Shown here: piece by piece, positions 34,969-43,736 of the stretch | Numbering within the stretch: position 1 is the stretch's first letter | Layout: every line of letters starts with the position of its first letter | Source: Clostridium sp. CAG:762 | GTDB taxonomy: Bacteria > Bacillota_I > Bacilli_A > RF39 > UBA660 | Assembly (NCBI GenBank): GCA_000432575.1 | Contig: HF996835.1 | Location: 1 to 46,870, forward strand | Length of the DNA: 46,870 bases | Reading direction: 5' to 3' | Notes under the pieces: generated by a model | What the model was told of the DNA's origin: nothing | Database searches by the model: none | What the model saw: the letters and a program-made list of their open reading frames with translations, nothing else | Translations under genes and position numbers: made by a program

Positions 34969-35617
34969 CTAACCAATTATAATCAAAAACATCAACATCC
35001 TCACCTTTTTTCTTGCGATATCGTTCCTTGTCCTTAATTACATCCTCCTTTGTTTTAATATTCTTCCTCTTCCATTCATATAATATTTTTTCAATATACC
35101 TTAATCCCGTTGCCCCATTGTAAACCGCTTCCTTCAACGCCTCGATAATAAGTTCATTATTCATATTGGAATTAATCCATCCCTTAATAATTTCATATTC
35201 CATTGGAGATAAAGTTCTTCCAAACTCTTTCTCAAAAATGCCATAAATACCATCATCTTCCTCATCAACACAAATAGCACTCTTATCAATAGCAAGCCCA
35301 AGCAACTTACTATAAAGTAAATCTAAAGAAATATATTCCTCACTCTTACCATGACCATTCTTCTTAATATCAATAGAAATAATCCTTTTATCACATAAAT
35401 TTGATATTATTTCCATAACCTTAAACTTATCCATATTTAAATCTAATGCTATCTTATTAGGATCATAACTACTATCATCACTCTTATTGAAAATCAAAAT
35501 TAAAACAATTAATTCCTCTTCAGTTAAATTAAGTTTCTTATAATTATAAAACAAAATATTTGGTACCATCATAGGCCTATTCTTAATAAGTTCAATAATT
35601 AAATTACTATTATTCAT
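34961..35617 (-). CDS. dnaD: DnaD family replication initiation protein
   Basis: A 218-residue protein: an N-terminal winged helix region (about 20-95) and a C-terminal DnaD/DnaB2 domain (FEKEFGRTLSPMEYEIIKGW, then AVYNGATGLRYIEKILYEWK), ending in the YNWLDE tail typical of DnaD. It acts in primosome assembly at oriC with DnaB and DnaI in Bacillus. Coupled to nth. Three-base gap to the upstream gene. Confidence 0.92.
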   Translation of the reverse strand: MNNSNLIIELIKNRPMMVPNILFYNYKKLNLTEEELIVLILIFNKSDDSSYDPNKIALDLNMDKFKVMEIISNLCDKRIISIDIKKNGHGKSEEYISLDLLYSKLLGLAIDKSAICVDEEDDGIYGIFEKEFGRTLSPMEYEIIKGWINSNMNNELIIEALKEAVYNGATGLRYIEKILYEWKRKNIKTKEDVIKDKERYRKKKGEDVDVFDYNWLDE

Positions 35618-35620
35618 AAG

Positions 35621-36007
35621 TTACCTCCTAATTTCTACTTCATTAATAAGTTTTCCATCCTCTATATCATAATAACTATACACTAAATAATAAGTATTCA
35701 TAGACTCTTCTTCATACATAAGCATATTTCTTTTATAAACAATATCATATTTATTATAATTAATATTACCACGTTCTTTTTCCAAAACCAACTTATACTT
35801 ATCATCAAAAACATACACCTTATCATTAGTCAATACAACATAATGATAATTATTCTTATTAACATAAACAATATCTTTAATTTTTGTCTTATTACTCACC
35901 TCATTAATTAAATCACCATCGTAATTACCCACGACAAAACATAATAAACAAAAAAATAAAGCAAATAACAAAACAATTCCAATTACTATTTTTTTCCACA
36001 TATTCAT
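35621..36007 (-). CDS. YpmB-like membrane-anchored protein
   Basis: A 128-residue protein with an N-terminal helix (about 5-25) and an extracellular beta domain of about 100 residues rich in Tyr, Asp and Lys. There is no firm family motif; the ypmB-dnaD-nth neighbourhood in Bacillus supports the tentative name. The ATG at 36007 has only a weak site (AAGTGAT). A terminator separates it from cca. Confidence 0.6.
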   Translation of the reverse strand: MNMWKKIVIGIVLLFALFFCLLCFVVGNYDGDLINEVSNKTKIKDIVYVNKNNYHYVVLTNDKVYVFDDKYKLVLEKERGNINYNKYDIVYKRNMLMYEEESMNTYYLVYSYYDIEDGKLINEVEIRR

Positions 36008-36041
36008 ACTAATCACTTAAGAATATTTTACCAAAGATATT

Positions 36042-36065
36042 AAAAAATGTCTAACTAATTAGACA
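36042..36065 (-). terminator. Terminator of cca
   Basis: TGTCTAA, TTAG loop, TTAGACA followed on the minus strand by T6, beginning 15 bases after the cca stop. Confidence 0.88.
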
Positions 36066-36080
36066 CCTTTTATACACAAA

Positions 36081-37175
36081 TTATTCACTATACTTTTCTT
36101 TTATATACCTAACAATTTCTTCATATTCATTAATAACATTTCCATATATAATATCTTTTTCTAAATTATCCATAATATTCTTTAAATATGAAGAAGGTTT
36201 TATATTTAATATACTAGCAATCTCAATAGGATGTATCTTAATATCACTCTTCGATAGTATTGGAAAATTCTCTCTAATAACATTAATTTCCTTTTTATCA
36301 ATTCCCTTAATATCAGCACATATAGTAGAAATATATAAACCATATTTATAAACATTATATTTATCTAATAAATCCAGTTTCACCAATTCCCTAACCTTCT
36401 TCATCTGTAATTTTTCTAACTTAGTAAATGGATATAAATTATCCACATCTAATTGACTCCATATTCCAACAATATTATCACAAACAATAACATCTTTTAA
36501 CTTAGAAATATCCAAATACTTATCTAAACCTAAATCAAGTATTAACCTAATTCCCTTTTCCCTATTACTACTAGAAAATATCTTATCTAATTCCTCTTTT
36601 TTTCTATTATAAGATAAATTCTTTAATAAATAACCATATTTTTTTAAATAAATCATAGTCTTATCATCTATCTTAAAATCAAGTATAGTAGAAAATCTAA
36701 TCGCTCTTAAAATACGAAGTGAATCCTCCTTTATTCTATATCTAGGATTACCCACTGTTTTAATAATATGATTATCTATATCACATCTTACATGAAGCAA
36801 ATCAATAACATTATTATTACTATCAATACATAAAGTATTCATTGTAAAATCTCTTCTCAATAAATCCTTTTTTAAACTATTAATATATTTTATTTTTATT
36901 GGTTTTCGATTATTCTCATACTTTATATCTTTTCTTAAAGTAGTAATATCAAAAAAACACTTTTTATAAACAACAACAACAGAACCATAAGTATTAATAG
37001 GAATATTCTTAACATTAAATAAGTTAATTATATCCTTAGGTGTAGCACTTGTGCAAATATCAATATCAGTAGACTTTCTTCCTAAAATATAATCTCTAAC
37101 AAAACCACCAACAATATATGCCGTATACCCATTACTTTCGAATATCTTTAAAATCTCAATAGCCTTCTCTAACAT
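36081..37175 (-). CDS. cca: CCA tRNA nucleotidyltransferase
   Basis: A 364-residue class II enzyme that adds or repairs the 3' CCA of tRNA. GGFVRDYILGRKSTDIDICT has the metal-binding DxD, LLRRDFTMNTLCID and RIKEDSLRILRAIRFS follow. Length fits the short bacterial type with no HD domain. Putative roles in repair cannot be separated from synthesis here. Its terminator is clear; the upstream gene is HU, 36 bases away behind a terminator. Confidence 0.95.
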   Translation of the reverse strand: MLEKAIEILKIFESNGYTAYIVGGFVRDYILGRKSTDIDICTSATPKDIINLFNVKNIPINTYGSVVVVYKKCFFDITTLRKDIKYENNRKPIKIKYINSLKKDLLRRDFTMNTLCIDSNNNVIDLLHVRCDIDNHIIKTVGNPRYRIKEDSLRILRAIRFSTILDFKIDDKTMIYLKKYGYLLKNLSYNRKKEELDKIFSSSNREKGIRLILDLGLDKYLDISKLKDVIVCDNIVGIWSQLDVDNLYPFTKLEKLQMKKVRELVKLDLLDKYNVYKYGLYISTICADIKGIDKKEINVIRENFPILSKSDIKIHPIEIASILNIKPSSYLKNIMDNLEKDIIYGNVINEYEEIVRYIKEKYSE

Positions 37176-37192
37176 TAATTTATCACCTTTTC

Positions 37193-37214
37193 AAAAAAAA
37201 ACCTTTAAGGTTTA
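37193..37214 (-). terminator. Terminator of the HU gene
   Basis: AAACCT, TAA loop, AGGTTT with a T-rich tail on the minus strand, overlapping the HU stop. Confidence 0.8.
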
Positions 37215-37484
37215 GTTTAAAGATTCTTTTAATTTGCTACCTGCTTTAAATCCAGCTACAACTGAAGCAGCAATTTTAACTGGTTCACCAGTTTGAGGAT
37301 TACGTCCAGTTCTAGCAGCTCTCTTTTTAGCGGTGAAAGTACCAAATCCAACTAAAGTAACTTTTCCTTCTTTCTTTAATCCTTTAGAAATTCCTTCTAC
37401 CATTGCATCTAATGCTCTAGCAGCAGCAGCTTTAGATAAATCAGCATTTTCAGCAATGAATTCTACTAATTCTTGTTTTGTCAT
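37212..37484 (-). CDS. hup: HU family DNA-binding protein
   Basis: A 90-residue nucleoid protein. MTKQELVEFIAENADLSK, VTLVGFGTFTAKKRAARTGR, NPQTGEPVKIAAS (beta-arm with its conserved Pro) and FKAGSKLKESLN are all typical. It bends DNA as a dimer. GGAGGT is well placed. It has higher G+C and Ala codon use than its neighbours, common for highly expressed genes. Flanking terminator and long leader suggest its own promoter. Confidence 0.97.
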   Translation of the reverse strand: MTKQELVEFIAENADLSKAAAARALDAMVEGISKGLKKEGKVTLVGFGTFTAKKRAARTGRNPQTGEPVKIAASVVAGFKAGSKLKESLN

Positions 37485-37604
37485 TTTTTAACCTCCATTA
37501 TTTTTTAATAAGCATATGACATTAATAACATATCCTTACAACATAAAGATACCACGAAACATAAGTAAAATCAAGTTTTTTTTACACTATTTTACAAAAA
37601 AAAG

Positions 37605-39074
37605 CTAAATAACAATAGCAATCATGTTATTTGAGCCTTTATTAACAATTTTAGATAATGTTGTTCTTAATTTATATCTAATATTTTCAGGCATAATCGA
37701 TAATTTTGCTTGAATTCCTTCCTGAACAATAACATCTAAACTTCTACCAAATATTTCACTTTTCCATATATCATTACTCTCTGGATCCTTCATCAAATAA
37801 TTAATTAATTCCTTGGATTGTAACTCAGAACCAATAATTGGTTCAAAGGTACTCTCAACGTCAACTCTAATCATATGAATAGACGGAGCAATTGCCTTTA
37901 ATTTAATACCATATCTTGAACCTTGCTTAATTACTTCAGGTGTATCCAACTTCATATCTGACAAAGTTGGCGAAGCAATACCATACCCCGTTTGTTTTAC
38001 CATCTTTAAAGCCCCTTTAATTTGGTCATATTCTGTTTTAGCAATACTAAGTTCCTGAAATAAATTAAGTAAATTAGCTTTTGATGTAATATTAACCCCA
38101 ATAATTTCATTTAAAACTTGATTATATAAACCACTTGGAGCCTCTAAATTAATTATAACCTCACCAGTTGATGCATCTACTTCTGCAACATAAGATTTAC
38201 TAATACAATCACAATCATTAAAATGACTAGTAATACTTTCAATATCTCTTAATTTATTGACCTCAATAACACTTTCTTTAATCTTATCAATATACATTTT
38301 CTTTAAACTATGATTATGATTTAAAACTGCTATCCACTCAGGCATATTAACCTTAACCATTGATATAGGAAATTCATATAAAGCCTCTTTTAAAATCATG
38401 TACATATCCTTCTCTTGCATAGATTCTACATTCATAGGCATGACTGGAACATTATAAGTTTCTTTTAAATTTAAAGCCATTTTCTCCGTTTCAGGTAACA
38501 TAGGATGAGCCGAATTTAAAATAACTATAAAAGGTTTCCCAATTTCTTTTAATTCCTCAATAACTGTTTTCTCAGCCTCGATATAATCAGCACGTGGAAT
38601 CTCTCCAATAGAACCATCAGTAGTCATTACAATACCAATTGTTGAATGGTCTTTTATTACCTTCTCTGTTCCTATTTCAGCCGCCTCTACAAAAGGAATA
38701 GCCTCATCATACCAAGGTGTCCTAACCAATCTAGGGCCATTTTCATCCTCATAACCCTTCGCTGCAGGAATAACATAACCAACACAGTCAACCATTCTAA
38801 TATTAGCAGTAAAATCGCCAACGTTTATTTTAGCCGCTGTACCAGGAACAAACTTAGGCTCGGTAGTCATAATAGTTTTTCCTTGTGCCGCCTGTGGTAA
38901 CTCATCTAAAGCCCTTTTCCTTTCATATTCATCTTGAATATTAGGAACAACTAAAGTTTCCATAAATCTTTTAATAAATGTACTCTTCCCAGTTCTAACA
39001 GCCCCGACTACACCTAAATATATATCCCCATCAGTCCTTTTAGCAATACTTTTTATAACTTCTATTTTTTCCAT
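37605..39074 (-). CDS. spoIVA: Stage IV sporulation protein A
   Basis: A 489-residue spore-coat morphogenetic ATPase, close to the 492 of Bacillus subtilis. It has the Walker A box GAVRTGKST and a TRAFAC-like GTPase fold, with VDCVGYVIPAAKG and VMTTDGSIGEIPRADY as family blocks and a C-terminal SpoIVA domain ending IVNKGSNNMIAIVI. It assembles on the forespore outer membrane as the base of the coat. Its presence suggests the lineage sporulates or recently did. It is a single gene; the promoter is unidentified. Confidence 0.96.
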   Translation of the reverse strand: MEKIEVIKSIAKRTDGDIYLGVVGAVRTGKSTFIKRFMETLVVPNIQDEYERKRALDELPQAAQGKTIMTTEPKFVPGTAAKINVGDFTANIRMVDCVGYVIPAAKGYEDENGPRLVRTPWYDEAIPFVEAAEIGTEKVIKDHSTIGIVMTTDGSIGEIPRADYIEAEKTVIEELKEIGKPFIVILNSAHPMLPETEKMALNLKETYNVPVMPMNVESMQEKDMYMILKEALYEFPISMVKVNMPEWIAVLNHNHSLKKMYIDKIKESVIEVNKLRDIESITSHFNDCDCISKSYVAEVDASTGEVIINLEAPSGLYNQVLNEIIGVNITSKANLLNLFQELSIAKTEYDQIKGALKMVKQTGYGIASPTLSDMKLDTPEVIKQGSRYGIKLKAIAPSIHMIRVDVESTFEPIIGSELQSKELINYLMKDPESNDIWKSEIFGRSLDVIVQEGIQAKLSIMPENIRYKLRTTLSKIVNKGSNNMIAIVI

Positions 39075-39164
39075 AAATACCTCACTCTCTTATCACTAAA
39101 TACTATGAATAAAAAAAATAAATATGAAAAAATAATCAAAAAAAAGATACTTTTTAAAAATACC

Positions 39165-39821
39165 TTAAATAACATATAAAAATATTGAAAAGAAGAAAAG
39201 TACTGAAGCAAAAAGAACAAACAAATGAAATACCGAATGCATATACTTCTTTTTCTTACCTAATCCATAAAATATTGCCCCGACAGTATACAGAACACCA
39301 GCAGATAACATTAAGAAAATACCTTCCATACTAATAGACCTTAATAAATATTTAAAAGAAAATATAATCATCCATCCCATAATAATATACAAAAACATAG
39401 ATATTTTTTTATATTTATCTAAATCAACAGCATTTAAAACTATACCAATAGTAGCACAAGCCCAAATAATACCAAACATAGTCCATCCAATATTCTTAGG
39501 TAAAACCACTAAAACATATGGCGTATAAGTACCTGCAATAAGCAAGAAAATGCTACAGTGATCAATTATTCTAAACACCCTCTTTGCATTATTAACTTTT
39601 AAAGAATGATACATTGTTGACATCGTGTATAAAATAATTGATGTTGTTCCATAAATACAACTACTAACAATAGCATAAACATCATTATGCTTCGCACTAA
39701 AAACAATACATAAAACCAATGCTACCACGGATAACAAAGCACCAATACCATGACTAATTGCACTTACAAGTTCTTCACCCAAAGTATACTTAGGTATCTC
39801 AATTCTATCCTTTAAACTCAT
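39165..39821 (-). CDS. Hemolysin III family (PAQR-like) membrane protein
   Basis: A 218-residue protein with seven membrane helices. It has EELVSAISHGIGALLS, MYHSLKVNNAKRVFRIIDHCSIFLLIAGTYTP and a C-terminal HSVFHLFVLFAS His motif, as in YqfA/hemolysin III and AdipoR/PAQR proteins. The conserved His and Asp may bind zinc. The haemolytic name is historic; the function is unknown. Confidence 0.92.
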   Translation of the reverse strand: MSLKDRIEIPKYTLGEELVSAISHGIGALLSVVALVLCIVFSAKHNDVYAIVSSCIYGTTSIILYTMSTMYHSLKVNNAKRVFRIIDHCSIFLLIAGTYTPYVLVVLPKNIGWTMFGIIWACATIGIVLNAVDLDKYKKISMFLYIIMGWMIIFSFKYLLRSISMEGIFLMLSAGVLYTVGAIFYGLGKKKKYMHSVFHLFVLFASVLFFFSIFLYVI

Positions 39822-39858
39822 ATAACTTCCTCCAACTATTTTTATCTAGTATAACATA

Positions 39859-40704
39859 TTATTTCTTGATTACAAAGACAAAACTTGTATTATCAGCATT
39901 ACCTGAAGCAAAACCATGATAATTCTTACTTAATTTAACTAAATTCTCTACTCTTTCACTATAAGAATTTACCTTTGAAACATATTTAGATAACTCCGTT
40001 ACACCCTCATTATTAAACTTAGAAATACCATTTGCTAAATTATTAATACCATCCAAATATAATTTAGAATTATTATTTAAAACACAATGTCTTTTAAGCA
40101 AAATTTCCATATTACTATCAATTGAAATAATATTATCTTCCAACTTACCAGTTTCACTTCTTAAAGCCTTAATATTACTAAGTAAATTTTTAGTATCATT
40201 AGTAGTTTTCATAATCATTTGCAATAACTCAGTAATAAATTCATTATTAGTTTTCAAAAGAGTTATTAACTCATAAGAATCCTTAACCAAAGCCTTTTGT
40301 TCATCAGTACCATTAAAATAAATATTACTTAATGTTTCATAATCCATTCCAGTTTTCTCAAGTAAATTACTAATTGTCTTATCATTAGTCTGTATTAAAG
40401 TATTTAACTTATTTATCTTATCCTTATATTCACTAGCATTTAACTTACTTAAATTATCCTACAAACTTAAAATTTACTTAGCAAAATTAGATGGAACAAT
40501 AATAAAAGCAAAAGTTCCTAACTCAAAATCATCTGTTAAAATATCTTACTCTTTCATTGTCTCAATATCACTAGGTAAATAAACCAGCAAATTATAATTT
40601 ACTCTTGTATTCTTATAACCTATAAAACTAGGTATTAATAATAACAATGATACAATTACTATCATAAGACTATTCCTAGTAATAAAATTAGCTATTTTTT
40701 TCAT
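39859..40704 (-). pseudogene. Decayed RND/MMPL family transporter gene
   Basis: A perfect ribosome site (AAGGAGGAAG) and start at 40704 give MKKIANFITRNSLMIVIV, the first helix and VNYNLLVYLPSDIETMKE, characteristic of MMPL-type RND transporters of Bacillota. Three in-frame stops follow (at 40546, 40474, 40462 approximately), after MKE, NFAK and ILSL, in an otherwise continuous frame. The last 162 codons stay open (MDYETLSNIYF to SFVFVIKK) and resemble the extracellular helical loop and end of such proteins; the expected second membrane bundle is absent. Point mutations and a large deletion have inactivated it. Its regulator next door is also damaged. Confidence 0.8.
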
Positions 40705-40778
40705 AATCTTCCTCCTTCTCTTCGTATTTTATTCTCAATTTAAAAAAAGTACCACTCACAAAACTAACACTCTGTATG

Positions 40779-40794
40779 ATAAACAACTTTTGTC
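40779..40794 (+). repeat. Half-site copy of the TetR operator
   Basis: ATAAACAACTTTTGTC, an exact repeat of the first 16 bases of the palindrome at 40812-40833, 33 bases (about three helical turns) upstream. Confidence 0.7.
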
Positions 40795-40811
40795 TAAAAT
40801 TGTATTGATAA

Positions 40812-40833
40812 ATAAACAACTTTTGTCGTTTAT
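40812..40833. promoter_or_regulatory. Palindromic operator of the TetR/RND pair
   Basis: ATAAACAAC, TTTT, GTCGTTTAT is a 9+4+9 palindrome with one mismatch. It lies midway between the transporter start (minus) and regulator start (plus). A possible promoter for the regulator (TTGTCT, 17 bases, TAAACA at 40790-40818) overlaps both operator copies. Confidence 0.72.
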
Positions 40834-40994
40834 CTTTACAAATGTATCAAAAAAAACATATAATATCAATATATCTAACTATCAAATGCAAACCAAAAAA
40901 CTACAACAACATAGTAAAAACAAGGAAAAAATAATAAATATTAAAAACAATCTATTTATTAAACAACCAAATAAAAGAAAGAAGTGATAAAAAC

Positions 40995-41351
40995 ATGAAT
41001 ACAAAAAATGATTTAAGAATCATTAAAACAAGACGCCTATTATATGACAGCTTAATTAATTTAATGAAAGATAAACCCATCGAAGAAAAAGGAAAAATAT
41101 ATACCTCAATTATGATAAATAATAAAAATAGCATCACCATGGACATGGTATATGATGTTCTCAATGAAGATGTAAAAAAAAGACTAGCCAGCTTTGATGC
41201 CCCTAGTCATATCCCCATCGAAATAGTATCAAAATTTTATATTGGTGCTGTTTTCAATATTGGAATCAAATGGTTAAAAAACAGAAATAAATATACCAAA
41301 GAAGAACTAATTAAATATTTAGAAGAATTAATTCCTAATAATACCTGGTAA
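40995..41351 (+). CDS. TetR-type regulator with DNA-binding helices deleted
   Basis: 118 residues against about 190 for the family. The N-terminal helix (NDLRIIKTRRLLYDSLINLM) runs straight into the middle of the ligand-binding domain (IYTSIMINNKNSITMD), skipping about 70 residues that include the helix-turn-helix. The C-terminal TetR_C-like part (IPIEIVSKFYIGAVFNIGIKWLKN) is preserved and frame is kept. GAAGTGAT precedes the ATG. It can no longer bind the operator in the usual way; it might still dimerise. Alternatively it is simply a pseudogene. Confidence 0.7.
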   Translation: MNTKNDLRIIKTRRLLYDSLINLMKDKPIEEKGKIYTSIMINNKNSITMDMVYDVLNEDVKKRLASFDAPSHIPIEIVSKFYIGAVFNIGIKWLKNRNKYTKEELIKYLEELIPNNTW

Positions 41352-41356
41352 AACAA

Positions 41357-43669
41357 CTAAATACTCTGTTTCTTCTTTAATGAAGTAATAAATACCGTAC
41401 TTTTATTATCAAGAATACTATCTATAATAACATTCTCTAGCCTACTCTTAATTATCTTATCAACCTTTCTAGCTCCAAAATCATAATAATTAGAAAGTTC
41501 TACTATTTCATTAACAGCATTCTTACCTATTTTTATAGTAACATTTGCATACTTTTTCTTTAAAACATTTATTTTATTCTTAATAATGTTCCTAATATTC
41601 TCCTCAGTTAAATGATTAAATAAAATAATATTATCAATACGATTAACAAAAGGCAAACTAAGTTCATTCTTAAGCTCATTTAAAACAGTGCTCTCCGCTT
41701 TATTATTAAAACCTACATTGTTTTTTTCATACCCAATATTACTAGTCATAATAATAATATTATTATTAAACTTAATCGTATTTCCCTTAGAATCTTTTAT
41801 TAAACCATCATCTAATATTTGATAAAAAAGATTAATTACCTGCGGATGAGCCTTTTCTATTTCATCCAAAAGAATAACACTATAAGGTTTATTCCTAATT
41901 TCATCTAAAATATTTTTATTATCATCATATCCCACATATCCAGGTGCCGAACCTACTATCTTATTTACCGAAGTAACATCAGCATACTCACTCATATCAA
42001 GTCGTATCAAATTCTTACCACCCACTAAAAGATTAGCATATATTTTAGATAAAGCCGTCTTACCAGTACCACTAGGACCTACAAAAAGAAATGAAATACA
42101 TTTATTATCACTCTTATAACCAAACTTAATACGCTTAGTAATATCTATTAAATTCTTAATAGCTTCATCTTGCCCAACAATATTATCACGCAATTGTTTT
42201 TCGATATTTTTAACTACCTTAGCATCATCCTTTAAAATCTCATAAACAGGTATTTGAGTCTTAGTATGAATAACATTAGCTACATCTTTTATTGTAACTA
42301 TTTTATTATTTCTATTTATATTAAGCATTAAATTATTTAATTTCTCTTGTAATACAATTTCTTTTTTACGATAAGTATATGCCTTATCAATATTATTTTC
42401 AATTATATAACTATTCTTTAACTTATCAAGCTTATCTATCTCTAATTCTAAAGAAGTAATCTCCTTATCTATTTTAGTTTCTTTAATACTAACCCTAGAA
42501 CACACTTCATCCATAATATCAATCGATTTATCAGGTTCACTTCTATCATAAATATATTTTGCGGATAACTTAACAATATCCTCTAATAATTCAGGTTGTA
42601 ATATCACTTTATGAAATTTCTCATATATTGGTTTTAATTTAGTAAGTATTTCTAAAGTCTTCTCATAACTAGGTTCTTCAATATTAACTTTTTGGAATCT
42701 TCTTTCCAAAGCCTTATCTTTTTCAATAAATTTTTTATATTCTTCCACCGTAGTAGCTCCGATACACCTTAAATGTCCACGTGCCAAAGCAGGTTTTAAA
42801 ATATTTGAAGCATCAATTGCCCCTTCTGCACCACCTGCCCCAACAAGAGTATGAATCTCATCAATAAATAAAATAATATCATCATTTGTTTCTATTTCAT
42901 TTAATATTTTCTTCATTCTCTCTTCAAATTCACCACGATATTTAGTTCCCGCAACTGTCGTAGCCATATCCAATGATATAATCTTCTTATTTTTTAAATA
43001 ATCAGGCACTTCATTTGTTACAATACGCTTCGCAAGTTCCTCAACTATTGCCGTTTTACCAACACCAGCATTACCAATCAAAATAGGATTATTTTTAGTA
43101 CGACGACAAAGAATTTCTAAAACACGTTCAATTTCTTTATCTCTATCAATTACTGGATCAGTTAGATTATTCTTAGCCTTCTCATTTAAATTAATGCCTA
43201 ATTCTTCAATTAACAATTTCCTATTTTTTTTAGGTTTAACCTTCTTAACCAAAGAAGTTGCAAACTCCACATACATTGCATTAATATCAATACCCATACT
43301 TAAAAATATCCTAATTGCAACCCCTTCACCTGCTTCTAACAAAGAAGAAAATAAATGCTCAGTAGTAACTACACCATCATTATTGTCTTTACTATCCAAT
43401 ATTGCAGAATTTATAACCTTTTTCAAAAGAGGAGTATATAGAAATAAAGAATTATTTTCTTCACCTATTCCCAATACTTTAATTATTTCTTTCTTAAATA
43501 TTTCATAATCTAAATGATAACTACTTAATTTTTCCTTAATTTTTTTACTATTACTCAACATTGATAAAACCAAATGTTCAGTCCCAATATAAGGATGCTT
43601 TAATTCTAACATCTCTAATTTTGCTTTTACTAATATATTTTGTGCTTCTTCACTAAAATTACCAAACAT
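41357..43669 (-). CDS. clpC: ATP-dependent Clp protease ATP-binding subunit ClpC
   Basis: A 770-residue AAA+ unfoldase that feeds ClpP. N-terminal Clp repeat domain (FSEEAQNILVKAKLEM and HPYIGTEHLVLSMLSN), AAA1 Walker A GNAGVGKTA and Walker B ILFIDEIHTLVGAGGAEGA, a middle region with UVR-like coil (ENNIDKAYTYRKKEI), AAA2 Walker A GPSGTGKTA and sensor region NIIIMTSNIG. Somewhat shorter than the 810 of Bacillus. The ATG at 43669 follows AAGGAGGG. No ctsR-mcsAB genes precede it, so regulation differs from the Bacillus operon. Confidence 0.95.
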   Translation of the reverse strand: MFGNFSEEAQNILVKAKLEMLELKHPYIGTEHLVLSMLSNSKKIKEKLSSYHLDYEIFKKEIIKVLGIGEENNSLFLYTPLLKKVINSAILDSKDNNDGVVTTEHLFSSLLEAGEGVAIRIFLSMGIDINAMYVEFATSLVKKVKPKKNRKLLIEELGINLNEKAKNNLTDPVIDRDKEIERVLEILCRRTKNNPILIGNAGVGKTAIVEELAKRIVTNEVPDYLKNKKIISLDMATTVAGTKYRGEFEERMKKILNEIETNDDIILFIDEIHTLVGAGGAEGAIDASNILKPALARGHLRCIGATTVEEYKKFIEKDKALERRFQKVNIEEPSYEKTLEILTKLKPIYEKFHKVILQPELLEDIVKLSAKYIYDRSEPDKSIDIMDEVCSRVSIKETKIDKEITSLELEIDKLDKLKNSYIIENNIDKAYTYRKKEIVLQEKLNNLMLNINRNNKIVTIKDVANVIHTKTQIPVYEILKDDAKVVKNIEKQLRDNIVGQDEAIKNLIDITKRIKFGYKSDNKCISFLFVGPSGTGKTALSKIYANLLVGGKNLIRLDMSEYADVTSVNKIVGSAPGYVGYDDNKNILDEIRNKPYSVILLDEIEKAHPQVINLFYQILDDGLIKDSKGNTIKFNNNIIIMTSNIGYEKNNVGFNNKAESTVLNELKNELSLPFVNRIDNIILFNHLTEENIRNIIKNKINVLKKKYANVTIKIGKNAVNEIVELSNYYDFGARKVDKIIKSRLENVIIDSILDNKSTVFITSLKKKQSI

Positions 43670-43736
43670 AAAAATACCCTCCTTATACACTATTCTATGT
43701 ATATATTGGGTATTTTATCATTTTTTTAAACATTTA

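Noticed and set aside
39859..40704. Stop-codon reassignment (UAA/UAG as sense)
   Set aside because: TAA and TAG terminate many intact genes in this window, so pseudogenisation is simpler.
40790..40987. 65-codon plus-strand reading frame before the TetR-like gene
   Set aside because: It runs through the operator and lacks a ribosome site; low complexity.
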